A stretch of 10,957 nucleotides of DNA from DATKGP01 sp035510775 (GTDB lineage: Bacteria > Patescibacteriota > UBA1384 > 2-12-FULL-50-11), in the NCBI GenBank assembly GCA_035510775.1, contig DATKGP010000023.1, positions 1 to 10,957 of the forward strand. The letters are read 5' to 3'. Shown one piece after another: positions 1 through 6,327 of this stretch. Position numbers and translations under genes: made by a program. Position 1 is the stretch's first letter; every line of letters begins with the position of its first letter. Below the pieces are notes generated by a model. The model saw only the letters and a list, made by a program, of their open reading frames with translations, had not been told where the DNA came from and ran no database searches.

Positions 1-893
1 TTGTTAACCTGATAGGGCAGTTCAGAAATTATGATAACTTCGCGTTTTTTCTCTTCGGTAATCTCCGCTCGACCTCGCACAACTACTCGGCCACGGCCGG
101 TGGCGAAGGCTTCTTTAATATCGTTAATGTTGTAGGCAATGCCGCCGGTGGGAAAGTCTGGACCTTTGACGACTTCGACCAACTCGTCGATAGTGGCGTC
201 GGGATTCTTCTGGAGCATTAGCAAACCGTCAACGACTTCGCCGATGTTGTGCGGCGGAATATTGGTGGCCATCCCGACGGCAATTCCTTGAGAGCCGTTG
301 ACGAGCAGATTTGGTAGTCGAGTAGGCAAGACAGACGGCTCCATTTGGGTACCGTCGTAGTTTTCCCGAAAATCGACGGTTTCTTTGTCGATATCGGCCA
401 GCAAGGCGTCGGACACCGGTGCCAATCGCGCTTCGGTATAGCGATAGGCGGCTGGTTGGTCTCCATCCATCGAGCCGAAGTTTCCCTGGCCATCAACCAG
501 CGGGGCGCGCAGGCTCCACCACTGGGCCATTCGAACCATGGCGTCGTAGACGGCCACATCGTTGTGCGGGTGGTAAAGACCCAGAACTTGACCAGTAATT
601 TTAGCGGACTTCTGGTGTTTGGCGGTTGGGCTCAAACCCATTTGGCTCATGGCGTAAAGAATGCGGCGGTGAACAGGTTTTAACCCGTCACGAACGTCCG
701 GCAATGCCCTAGCCACAATAACGCTCATGGCGTAATCCAAGTAACTTTCGGTCATCTCGGTCGAGATGGCTCGAGCCTGAATTAGGCCGTAGTCAGTCTT
801 GACCGGCTCGTGGTTAAGCTCCAGAACCTCTTCAACTTCTTCGCTGGAGCTTTCTTCGGTAATTTCCTGATTTTTTTCTTGTTCGTCGCTCAT
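1..893 (-). CDS. gyrA: DNA gyrase subunit A, N-terminal part (runs off the window edge)
   Basis: GyrA is the DNA-breaking and rejoining subunit of the A2B2 gyrase that introduces negative supercoils. About 297 codons are present; the C-terminal part lies outside the window. Visible hallmarks are YLDYAMSVIVARALPDVRDG, KPVHRRILYAM, LVDGQGNFGS, RYTEARL with the catalytic tyrosine at residue 152 (positions 438-440), and NLLVNGSQGIAVGMATNIPP. The VDGQGNFGS stretch resembles GyrA rather than ParC. The chosen ATG gives about 30 extra residues before the point where E. coli GyrA begins to align; this extension is very acidic (runs such as EESSSEEVEEVLE). The quinolone-resistance region reads HPHNDVAVYD, with Asn and Val replacing the usual Gly81 and Ser83 (E. 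coli numbering), while Asp87 is kept. There is no clear Shine-Dalgarno sequence. gyrB lies upstream on the same strand, the classical gyrB-gyrA order, but the gap is an unusual repeat-rich spacer. Identity is very sure; the exact start is fairly sure. Confidence 0.97.
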   Translation of the reverse strand, partial: MSDEQEKNQEITEESSSEEVEEVLELNHEPVKTDYGLIQARAISTEMTESYLDYAMSVIVARALPDVRDGLKPVHRRILYAMSQMGLSPTAKHQKSAKITGQVLGLYHPHNDVAVYDAMVRMAQWWSLRAPLVDGQGNFGSMDGDQPAAYRYTEARLAPVSDALLADIDKETVDFRENYDGTQMEPSVLPTRLPNLLVNGSQGIAVGMATNIPPHNIGEVVDGLLMLQKNPDATIDELVEVVKGPDFPTGGIAYNINDIKEAFATGRGRVVVRGRAEITEEKKREVIIISELPYQVN

Positions 894-902
894 GGTTATA
901 AA

Positions 903-1013
903 ATTCTCAATTTTCAATTCTCAATTTTCAAATAATTTTCAATTTTAGAATTTTCATTGGAAATTGATAATTGTTTATTAACTGAAAATTGTAAATTGGT
1001 AATTGAAAATTCT
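903..1013. repeat. AT-rich tandem and inverted repeat tract between gyrB and gyrA
   Basis: The gyrB-gyrA spacer is built from variants of a short AT-rich unit. A 14-bp unit, ATTCTCAATTTTCA, is perfectly repeated in tandem at 903-916 and 917-930. More degenerate TTTTCAATT copies follow to about 958. After about 960 the polarity reverses to AATTGAAAATT-type units, ending with AATTGAAAATTCT at 1001-1013, which is nearly the reverse complement of 947-958. The whole tract can therefore fold into a long, imperfect, AU-rich hairpin from either strand. It contains no open reading frame. Its role (weak terminator, mRNA stabiliser, or simply expanded repeat) cannot be read from the sequence. Confidence 0.75.
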
Positions 1014-1020
1014 TTGTTCA

Positions 1021-1062
1021 TTAGATATCCAGATTCTTAGTGAAAGTTGCTCGCGTTTGGAT
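1021..1062 (-). pseudogene. Remnant: second copy of the GyrB C-terminal tail
   Basis: Read on the minus strand, 1062-1024 encodes IQTRATFTKNLDI followed by TAA (1023-1021). The real gyrB ends IQSRATFTKNLDI, so 12 of 13 residues match. Yet 9 of the 13 codons differ and 8 of those changes are silent (for example CTG against TTA, GAT against GAC). Similarity stops abruptly upstream of 1062. This is what would remain if an incoming gyrB allele had replaced the resident gene but left its last codons behind. The tail is also the end of a 33-codon frame, 1122-1021, whose ATG overlaps the gyrB stop as ATGA. Expression of that mini-frame by coupling is possible but unsupported, because the residues before the tail resemble nothing I recognise. 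Confidence 0.7.
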
Positions 1063-1118
1063 AGTCGCCCTGCAGGCTCGTATTCCTCGTCGCGCTTCGA
1101 TTTGTAAGCTTATATTTG

Positions 1119-3062
1119 TCATATGTCTAAATTCTTCGTGAACGTTGCGCGACTCTGAATGAACTTTTTGCGTGGCAAAACGTCGTCGCCCATTAGCTCG
1201 GAGAAAATCTCGTCAGCTTTTTCAGCATCCTCGACTTTTACCTGCAACAGCACGCGGTTTTCAGGGTTCAAAGTAGTCTCCCAAAGCTGCTCTGGATTCA
1301 TCTCGCCCAAACCTTTATAGCGCTGGACGTTGAGACCGGGCAGGTTACCTTTGTTCTCTTCTTTGAGCTTGGTCATCACTGTTTCCAGCTCGATATCGTT
1401 ATGAGCATATGTTATTTTATTGCGAAACTTGACGCCGTAAAGCGGCGGTTGGGCGATATAAAGGTGGCCAGCAGAAATTACGGCCGGGTAATGGCGGTAG
1501 AAAAGCGTCAGCAATAAAGTTCGAATGTGAGCGCCATCAACGTCGGCGTCGGTCATAATAATGATGCGGTGATATCGCAACTTAGCCATGTTGATTTCTT
1601 CGCCAACCCCAACACCCATGGCGACAATCAACGCCCTAATCTCTTCGCTGGTCAGCATCTTGTCGAGTCTGGCTCGCTCAACATTGAGGATTTTTCCCCG
1701 CAGAGGCAGAATTGCTTGAAAACGTCGGTCGCGGCCTTGTTTACCAGAACCGCCAGCCGAATCGCCCTCCACTATATATAGTTCTGATTTGGCCGGATCG
1801 CGTTCAGAACAGTCGGCTAGTTTCCCTGGCAAAGTCATACCCTCAAGGGCACCCTTGCGGATAACTGCCTCACGAGCGGCTCTGGCGGCGATTCGGGCTT
1901 TGGCCGAGATAGAAACCTTTTCGACAATAGTCTTGGCTTCGTTCGGATGCTCTTCTAGCCACTGGGTCAGACCCTGGTTAACCACCGTCTCGACCATGCC
2001 GCGCATAGTTGGGGTACCGAGTTTACTTTTTGTCTGACCTTCGAATTCTGGGTCGGGCAATTTCACTGAAACAACCGCTGTTAGACCCTCACGAATGTCT
2101 TCGCCGCTGAAAACAACCTCGCCGTCTTTACTAGCTAATTTACGAGCGTAGTCGGTGATAACCCGAGTGATTGATGAGCGGAAGCCGGTCAGATGAGTGC
2201 CACCCTCAATGGTGTGAATATTATTAGCAAAGGAAAAAACGTGCTCGTTGTAATCGTCGACGTAGGTAAAAGCCACCTCAACTTGGCAGCTATCAATCGC
2301 TTTTGAAATGTATATCGGTTCTTTAACCAATGTTTTCTTCTGTCTCGTCAGGTGGCTGACATATGCGGCGATACCGCCTTGAAAATAAAAAGCATATGTG
2401 GCCGGATAATTTTTGTCCTCGGCCGGCATGTCGGTCTCGTCACGTTTGTCAGTGATAAAAATTCGGATGCCCTTAGTTAGGTAAGCCTGCTGACGGATAT
2501 GCTCGACAACAGTTTTACGAGAAAAATCGGTCTTGGGAAAGATTTCGTGATCGGGCAAAAAAGTAATCCGGGTACCCTTTTTATCAGTTTTGCCGACTTC
2601 TTTAACTGAATATTTCGGCTTGCCACGCTCGTATTCTTGCTCGTACAACTTGCCGTTCAAAAAGACTTCTGCCTTAAGTTTCTCTGATAAAGCATTAACT
2701 ACCGAGACACCTACGCCGTGCAGACCGCCGGAGACTTTGTAGCCGCCACCGCCGAATTTTCCACCGGCATGCAGCTTGGTCAGGACAGTTTCAAGGGCAC
2801 TAGTTTTGGTTACTTGGTGGGTATCAACCGGAATTCCTCGGCCGTTATCTTCGACGGAAACCGAACCGTCGGCATTGATTTCGATATAAACTGTGTTGGC
2901 GTAGCCGGCCATGGCCTCGTCGATGGCGTTGTCAAAAACCTCCCAAATTAAGTGGTGCAACCCCTCTAAACCGGTGCCGCCGATATACATACCTGGGCGT
3001 TTTCGGACTGGCTCCAGTCCTTCAAGCACGGTAATTTGCGACGCGGTATATTGCTCTGCCAT
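1119..3062 (-). CDS. gyrB: DNA gyrase subunit B
   Basis: GyrB is the ATP-hydrolysing subunit of gyrase. The product is 647 residues, the usual size of the short type that lacks the insert of enterobacterial GyrB. In order it shows TASQITVLEGLEPVRKRPGM near the N-terminus; the GHKL ATPase motifs with E41 and N45 (EVFDNAIDEAMAG), D72 (EDNGRGIP) and GGLHGVGVSVVNALS; the TOPRIM domain with EGDSAGGS near residue 432 and the metal-binding DADVDGAH near 505; and the QRYKGLGEMNPEQLWETT and KNLDI C-terminal motifs. I chose the ATG at 3062 (MAEQYTASQ), not the TTG at 3098. That TTG is part of a consensus -35 box, and gyrB proteins normally begin at this point. No Shine-Dalgarno sequence is present; the -10 box ends 7 nt before ATG, suggesting a leaderless mRNA. 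The stop is TGA. A terminator lies upstream, so gyrB is its own transcription unit, perhaps continuing into gyrA. Confidence 0.98.
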   Translation of the reverse strand: MAEQYTASQITVLEGLEPVRKRPGMYIGGTGLEGLHHLIWEVFDNAIDEAMAGYANTVYIEINADGSVSVEDNGRGIPVDTHQVTKTSALETVLTKLHAGGKFGGGGYKVSGGLHGVGVSVVNALSEKLKAEVFLNGKLYEQEYERGKPKYSVKEVGKTDKKGTRITFLPDHEIFPKTDFSRKTVVEHIRQQAYLTKGIRIFITDKRDETDMPAEDKNYPATYAFYFQGGIAAYVSHLTRQKKTLVKEPIYISKAIDSCQVEVAFTYVDDYNEHVFSFANNIHTIEGGTHLTGFRSSITRVITDYARKLASKDGEVVFSGEDIREGLTAVVSVKLPDPEFEGQTKSKLGTPTMRGMVETVVNQGLTQWLEEHPNEAKTIVEKVSISAKARIAARAAREAVIRKGALEGMTLPGKLADCSERDPAKSELYIVEGDSAGGSGKQGRDRRFQAILPLRGKILNVERARLDKMLTSEEIRALIVAMGVGVGEEINMAKLRYHRIIIMTDADVDGAHIRTLLLTLFYRHYPAVISAGHLYIAQPPLYGVKFRNKITYAHNDIELETVMTKLKEENKGNLPGLNVQRYKGLGEMNPEQLWETTLNPENRVLLQVKVEDAEKADEIFSELMGDDVLPRKKFIQSRATFTKNLDI

Positions 3063-3098
3063 TAACCCAATTATATCTTGTACAAACCTGTTTTTCAA
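3062..3098 (-). promoter_or_regulatory. Sigma70-type promoter of gyrB, predicted leaderless start
   Basis: On the minus strand, TTGAAA (3098-3093) and a perfect TATAAT (3075-3070) are separated by exactly 17 bp. Only 7 nt lie between TATAAT and the gyrB ATG at 3062. Transcription would therefore begin at or one base before the A of ATG, leaving no room for a ribosome binding site. The spacing and near-consensus boxes make this one of the strongest promoters in the window. Confidence 0.8.
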
Positions 3099-3105
3099 GC
3101 CCTGG

Positions 3106-3141
3106 AGAAAAAGAAACGGCTGGAGTCACAGGACTCCAGCC
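3106..3141 (-). terminator. Rho-independent terminator after the 95-residue gene
   Basis: A perfect 10-bp stem, GGCTGGAGTC (3118-3127) with GACTCCAGCC (3132-3141), has a 4-nt loop. On the minus strand it is followed by GTTTCTTTTTCTCC. It begins 33 nt after the stop of the gene at 3175-3462 and ends just before the gyrB -35 box, insulating gyrB from upstream transcription. Confidence 0.88.
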
Positions 3142-3174
3142 TTGTTCAGAACAACGTCTCGTTGCCAGCTCTTG

Positions 3175-3462
3175 TTACGTCTTCAGAAGCGTCGGAAACT
3201 GCTCCCGCAGAACCCCCATGGTCAGGCAGCCGAGGCCTTGGACGTAACCAGTATTGTAACGTTCTACCGTCTCTTCAACCTCTTCGTCGCCGAAGCGGTA
3301 TATGAAGGTTTGGTCCTTCTCGGGCAGATTACGCACTTTACGGTCTCTCGTGTGCAGAGCGTGACCTCCACCGTAGAAGGCATTGCCACACGTCGTACGC
3401 TCGAATAACCCGTAGGACATCTTGGCCTCTGACGGATCATACACGTATCGTACGATATTCAT
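3175..3462 (-). CDS. Hypothetical protein, 95 residues
   Basis: I do not recognise this protein. It is soluble-looking, with no signal peptide or membrane segment. It opens MNIVRYVYDPSEAKMSYGLF, continues with a Gly/His-rich stretch (CGNAFYGGGHALHTRD), then RNLPEKDQTFIYRFGDEE, and ends in a hydrophobic patch (GLGCLTMGVL). Two cysteines (TTCGN and LGCLT) are about 50 residues apart. Expression signals are unusually complete: a TTGACG-17-TAGAAT promoter, an AAGGAG ribosome binding site (3475-3470) and a strong terminator. The ribosome binding site is 7 nt before the ATG at 3462 and 4 nt before another ATG at 3465, so the protein may have one extra Met. An in-frame TTG further upstream is not supported. 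The preceding glycosyltransferase gene lies in the same frame and is separated from it only by the TGA and leader, but the separate signals argue for an independent gene. Confidence 0.75.
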   Translation of the reverse strand: MNIVRYVYDPSEAKMSYGLFERTTCGNAFYGGGHALHTRDRKVRNLPEKDQTFIYRFGDEEVEETVERYNTGYVQGLGCLTMGVLREQFPTLLKT

Positions 3463-3487
3463 CATCAATCTCCTTCGATCCAGAATT

Positions 3488-3523
3488 CGGACATATTCTA
3501 CCCTACAGATACTCAATCGTCAA
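3488..3523 (-). promoter_or_regulatory. Promoter and ribosome binding site region of the 95-residue gene
   Basis: On the minus strand, TTGACG (3523-3518) and TAGAAT (3500-3495) are 17 bp apart. The -35 box overlaps the TGA stop of the glycosyltransferase gene. The predicted transcription start is near 3488, giving a leader of about 25 nt that contains AAGGAG at 3475-3470. Confidence 0.75.
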
Positions 3524-4644
3524 GGCTTAGAGCTGATTTTCTCAACAATTTCCTCGATATCTTTCTTGAAAATTTCCTTGTCGAATTTCAGGGCGTGGGC
3601 GCGAATTTTTTGGGGATCATATTTTTTAATATCAAAGTTCTTTAGTACTTCTACCAACGATTCAACGGTCTGTTCTTGGAAGAATTCTCCGGTGACGCCG
3701 GCCACGATCGATTCCAAGGCACCGCCAACGCCGTAGGCAATTACCGGCCGGCCGGAGGCCATCGCTTCCAAAGCCGTCATGCCGGCATCTTCTTTTTGAG
3801 GATGAATAAAGCCGATGGCGTGCGAATAAAGGCCGGCCAGTTCGTCGTCGCTCACGCGACCCAAAAATTCTACAGTTGACCCGGCGATTTTCTTGAGCTC
3901 CTCCATTTTGGTTCCGCCGCCAACTATTTTCAGTTTCAATCCCAGTTGGTTGGCCGCCAAAATCGCCAGGTCGGTTCGTTTATACGGCTCGGCTCGACCC
4001 AAAATCAGCCAGTAGTTGTCAATTTGGTCGCTAATATTGAACTTCTGGGTATCGACCGGCGGCCAGAGCACCATATCGGGCTCACGGTGATAAAATTTAC
4101 GAGTCCGCTCGGCGATATATTCAGAGTTACAAATCAAAAAGTCGGGTCGCTTACTGGCCAATAAGTCCCAGCGCTCAATCCGCTTAAGCAGCATTTTCAC
4201 GAACGGTTTGCCGATTAGCGGTAGCGGCACCGGGGCGTTTTCTAGATACTCTTCCTTATCGCTAGTTAGATAGCGAGTCGGGGTATGAAGATAGCATATG
4301 TGTTTAGTCGGCGCGTAGGTGATTGCTCCTTTGGCGTAGGCCGAGGAGTCAGACAATACCACGTCGTAGCCCGATAAATCAAAAGACTCGATGGCTTTCG
4401 GCATAAAACTTAAATAATATTTGAAGGCCTTGGGAATACCAGGAAATTTTTGTATGAAGCTAGGAATAATCTTTCTTCCCGGCAAAAACTCATCGGTCAG
4501 TTTTTTGTCATAGGCAATCAGATAAATCGGAGCGTCAGGCCAAATCTCGCTAAAATATTTCAAGACCCGCTCTCCCCCACCCCATTGGGTAAAAAAATCG
4601 TGGACGAGGGCTAGCCTAATAGCAGGAGTTTGATTAGTTGTCAT
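3520..4644 (-). CDS. GT4-family glycosyltransferase (WbaZ/mannosyltransferase-like)
   Basis: This is a 374-residue cytoplasmic glycosyltransferase with the two-domain GT-B fold. It would transfer a sugar (mannose is a guess from resemblance) from a nucleotide-sugar donor onto a lipid-linked acceptor. The N-terminal domain opens with LALVHDFFTQWGGGERVLKYF, the glycine-rich acceptor-side loop of this group, followed by KHICYLHTPTRY. The C-terminal donor-binding domain has ILGRAEPYKRTDL near residue 215, LKIVGGGT, VEFLGRVSDDELAGLY, and the E-x7-E signature EDAGMTALEAMASGRPVIAY at about 284-292. The start chosen is the ATG at 4644, overlapping the last 11 nt of the upstream sugar transferase gene. 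A TTG 7 codons earlier is unlikely. There is no Shine-Dalgarno sequence, so translational coupling to the upstream gene is expected. The pair forms an operon for surface glycan synthesis. The fold is certain; the sugar specificity is unknown. Confidence 0.93.
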   Translation of the reverse strand: MTTNQTPAIRLALVHDFFTQWGGGERVLKYFSEIWPDAPIYLIAYDKKLTDEFLPGRKIIPSFIQKFPGIPKAFKYYLSFMPKAIESFDLSGYDVVLSDSSAYAKGAITYAPTKHICYLHTPTRYLTSDKEEYLENAPVPLPLIGKPFVKMLLKRIERWDLLASKRPDFLICNSEYIAERTRKFYHREPDMVLWPPVDTQKFNISDQIDNYWLILGRAEPYKRTDLAILAANQLGLKLKIVGGGTKMEELKKIAGSTVEFLGRVSDDELAGLYSHAIGFIHPQKEDAGMTALEAMASGRPVIAYGVGGALESIVAGVTGEFFQEQTVESLVEVLKNFDIKKYDPQKIRAHALKFDKEIFKKDIEEIVEKISSKP

Positions 4645-5989
4645 GCGCGCGTAGCAGGTAGGCAAAGGTCGCTAAAATAATCCGTAGATCAAACCACAAC
4701 GACCAGTTTTCAATGTAGTAAAGATCGTATTTAACCCGCTCGGGAATCGGGGTATCGCCCCGCAGACCATTAATCTGCGCCCAGCCGGTTAGTCCGCTCT
4801 TAACAAAGTGGCGTTTAAAATAATTCGGTACCTCTTTGGCAAATTTCTCCACGTATTTTGTCTGCTCCGGCCGCGGACCAACGAGGCTCATCTTACCGAT
4901 AAACACCTCCCAGAGCTGAGGCAATTCGTCGACGTTCGTCCGGCGGATAAATCTGCCCAGCGGAGTAATTCGCGGGTCGGTCTTCTCGTCGGTCGACCAG
5001 TCACGATTAAAACGCTTCTCGGCGTCCACGTACATACTGCGAAATTTGTGGACAAAAAAAGGCCGGCCATCTTGGCCAATACGTTCTTGACGATAAATAA
5101 CAGGACCGCGAGAGGTAATTTTCACCAGTATCGCGGCGACTAGTAAAATGGGGCTAAGAATTATCAGAGCGAGGGTAACTAAAATAAAATCTGTCACCCG
5201 TTTGGCGATTCTTCCCCAGCCTTCGAGTGGCGTTCGCTTAAAAAACATTATCGGCGTCTGGGCCAGAGTGCTCATCTCGACGTTGGTCGCCCGGACAGTC
5301 ATTAAGCTCGGTACCACCGCCAGAGCTTTGCCGTTGTTTTCCGCCCAATCGAGTAATTCAAAAAGTTTGGTCTCATCGAGGTTACTGTTGGCAACAACGA
5401 CCTCATCGAACGTGGTAGTTTTTATTAGCTGACTTAATTTATCTAGAGCCTCACCCGGAGCGACGACGGCCACCACTTCTCGGCCGTGCTTATTTTTGGC
5501 CTTCAGCTCTTGCACGAACCCATCATCAGCCCGAGAATCAACGATTACCGTTCGAATCAGTCCAACCCTGGCCGAAAACATAATTTTAATAACCAGGGAG
5601 ATTAGGGTTTTACCAACCAGAACTAGCCCTGTGGTTAGCAAAATACCATAGACGATTAATAGTCGCGGCAACACCAACGCTTCAGGTGCTCGCCAGAGAT
5701 ACAAAATAATTAAGATGGCTCCCCAGCCAGACAGCAATCCGACCAGCGACCGGCCGAAGGCGTTCCAGCCTCGTGGTAGATTCCTTGGGTTATACAGCCC
5801 TTGGGAGGCAAACAACACCAGCCAGAGCGGTAGTGTCCAAAGAGCCAGGGTCAAGTAGCGGCTAAACGACCAAAAATACAACTGGGTGCCGTCGGCTCGT
5901 AGCATATAGGCCCAAATCAGGGCGAAAAAAATTGCCGCGGCATCTACTAGGACACACAAGGCGGCCAAAATTAGATTTGAACGTTTCAT
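4634..5989 (-). CDS. Polyprenyl-phosphate sugar-1-phosphate transferase (WbaP/exopolysaccharide family)
   Basis: This 451-residue membrane enzyme would transfer a sugar-1-phosphate from a nucleotide sugar to undecaprenyl phosphate, the first step of a lipid-linked surface polysaccharide. The N-terminal half has about four hydrophobic helices (roughly residues 5-30, 45-66, 81-100 and 106-136). A soluble Rossmann-like domain follows (VIVDSRADDGFVQELK, VVAVVAPGEA, EVVVANSNLDETKLFELL). The C-terminal catalytic domain begins with a hydrophobic re-entrant helix (ITDFILVT-like, with SPILLVAAILVK). It continues with GPVIYRQERIG, VHKFRSM near 315, the catalytic Asp-Glu pair in NVDELPQLWEV near 353, SLVGPRPEQ near 366, GLTGWAQINGLRG and YDLYYIENWS. 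The length and order match the full-length WbaP/CpsE type. The ATG has no clear Shine-Dalgarno sequence and sits 11 nt after an extended -10 box. The last codons overlap the GT4 gene, with which it forms an operon. Confidence 0.95.
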   Translation of the reverse strand: MKRSNLILAALCVLVDAAAIFFALIWAYMLRADGTQLYFWSFSRYLTLALWTLPLWLVLFASQGLYNPRNLPRGWNAFGRSLVGLLSGWGAILIILYLWRAPEALVLPRLLIVYGILLTTGLVLVGKTLISLVIKIMFSARVGLIRTVIVDSRADDGFVQELKAKNKHGREVVAVVAPGEALDKLSQLIKTTTFDEVVVANSNLDETKLFELLDWAENNGKALAVVPSLMTVRATNVEMSTLAQTPIMFFKRTPLEGWGRIAKRVTDFILVTLALIILSPILLVAAILVKITSRGPVIYRQERIGQDGRPFFVHKFRSMYVDAEKRFNRDWSTDEKTDPRITPLGRFIRRTNVDELPQLWEVFIGKMSLVGPRPEQTKYVEKFAKEVPNYFKRHFVKSGLTGWAQINGLRGDTPIPERVKYDLYYIENWSLWFDLRIILATFAYLLRAHDN

Positions 5990-5993
5990 GTAC

Positions 5994-6009
5994 TACCGTC
6001 AGTATACCA
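5994..6009 (-). promoter_or_regulatory. Extended -10 promoter of the glycan operon
   Basis: On the minus strand, TGG-TATACT (6009-6001) is an extended -10 element lying 11 nt before the ATG at 5989. No convincing -35 box is present at the usual distance. The predicted start near 5994 leaves a leader of only about 5 nt. The element directly abuts the upstream terminator. Confidence 0.5.
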
Positions 6010-6031
6010 AAGAAACTCGCCATTCGGCGAG
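6009..6031 (-). terminator. Rho-independent terminator after the 66-residue gene
   Basis: The stem CTCGCC (6016-6021) with GGCGAG (6026-6031) has a 4-nt loop and is followed on the minus strand by TTTCTTTGG. It lies 33 nt after the stop of the gene at 6064-6264. The flanking AAAGA and TCTTT (6034-6038) can extend the stem across a small internal loop. Its T-tract runs into the next promoter. Confidence 0.75.
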
Positions 6032-6040
6032 CCTCTTTGC

Positions 6041-6058
6041 TTTGAGTTCAAACTCAAA
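6041..6058. repeat. Short inverted repeat in the 3' untranslated region
   Basis: TTTGAGTT (6041-6048) and AACTCAAA (6051-6058) form a perfect 8-bp inverted repeat with 2 nt between. It lies between the stop of the 66-residue gene and its terminator, and could form a second small hairpin that protects the mRNA end. Confidence 0.5.
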
Positions 6059-6063
6059 CTCTT

Positions 6064-6264
6064 TTAACCTTTCTTCAACATAGGAAGACCCGTGCGTGGG
6101 TTCTCCATTACAACGTAACCTGCGGGAACTGCATCGAGCGAACCATCGCGAACATCTTGAGCGAAGAAGTAGATTTCCTGCTCGCGGCCGCCTCGTAGAG
6201 TCACTTTTCTGTGATGCAGGTAGTAGGTCTTACCTGACTTTTTAGAAACTGTGCTAAATGCCAT
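6064..6264 (-). CDS. Conserved small protein, 66 residues
   Basis: The protein begins MAFSTVSKKSGKTYYLHHR, then KVTLRGGREQEIYFFAQDVR, and ends ENPRTGLPMLKKG. It is basic and soluble-looking and lacks cysteine and a signal peptide. I recall near-identical small proteins as widespread, uncharacterised open reading frames in Patescibacteria and related genomes, but I know no function and assign none. The pattern of a KTYYLH strand, a basic loop, an IYFFA strand and a terminal NPRTG(L/Y)P motif suggests a small beta-rich fold. The start is the ATG at 6264, placed 8 nt after a near-perfect AAGGAGG ribosome binding site (6279-6273). A GTG three codons upstream overlaps that site and is rejected. 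The leader is about 64 nt long with a hairpin at its 5' end, and hexamer repeats surround the promoter, so this gene appears both highly translated and regulated. Confidence 0.85.
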   Translation of the reverse strand: MAFSTVSKKSGKTYYLHHRKVTLRGGREQEIYFFAQDVRDGSLDAVPAGYVVMENPRTGLPMLKKG

Positions 6265-6307
6265 TGCTTTCACCTCCTTCCCGCATGTTACTTAGTTGCT
6301 TTTTTCC

Positions 6308-6327
6308 GGTGGTAACCTGTTACCACC
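6308..6327 (-). promoter_or_regulatory. 5' leader hairpin, also a 20-bp palindrome
   Basis: GGTGGTAAC (6308-6316) and GTTACCACC (6319-6327) form a perfect 9-bp inverted repeat separated by CT. It lies exactly where the transcript of the 66-residue gene is predicted to begin. It could be an operator in DNA, a 5' stabilising hairpin in RNA, or both. On the minus strand it is followed by an A-run rather than a T-run, so it is not a terminator for this gene. Confidence 0.6.

Noticed and set aside
345..683. Plus-strand frame of 112 codons inside gyrA.
   Set aside because: It is antisense to highly conserved GyrA motifs and has no recognisable protein features or start signals; a shadow frame. The same applies to the plus-strand frames inside gyrB, the glycan genes and the kinase-like gene.
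903..1013. AT-rich repeats as a CRISPR array.
   Set aside because: Units are 14 bp or shorter, contiguous, degenerate and change polarity; there are no unique spacers of regular length and no cas genes.
3063..3098. TTG start at 3098 giving gyrB 12 extra residues.
   Set aside because: That TTG is the start of the -35 box TTGAAA, the extra residues do not resemble GyrB, and transcription is predicted to start after them.
3175..4644. The GT4 gene and the 95-residue gene are in the same frame, separated by a single TGA; could be one fusion protein under a recoded TGA.
   Set aside because: The small gene has its own promoter, AAGGAG site and ATG. TGA also ends gyrB and the 43-residue gene; reading through the latter would run into the terminator hairpin. 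Standard code is the simpler reading.
6308..6327. Inverted repeat as an intrinsic terminator.
   Set aside because: It lies before, not after, the coding region of the 66-residue gene and is followed by an A-run on the minus strand; on the plus strand there is no gene upstream to terminate.
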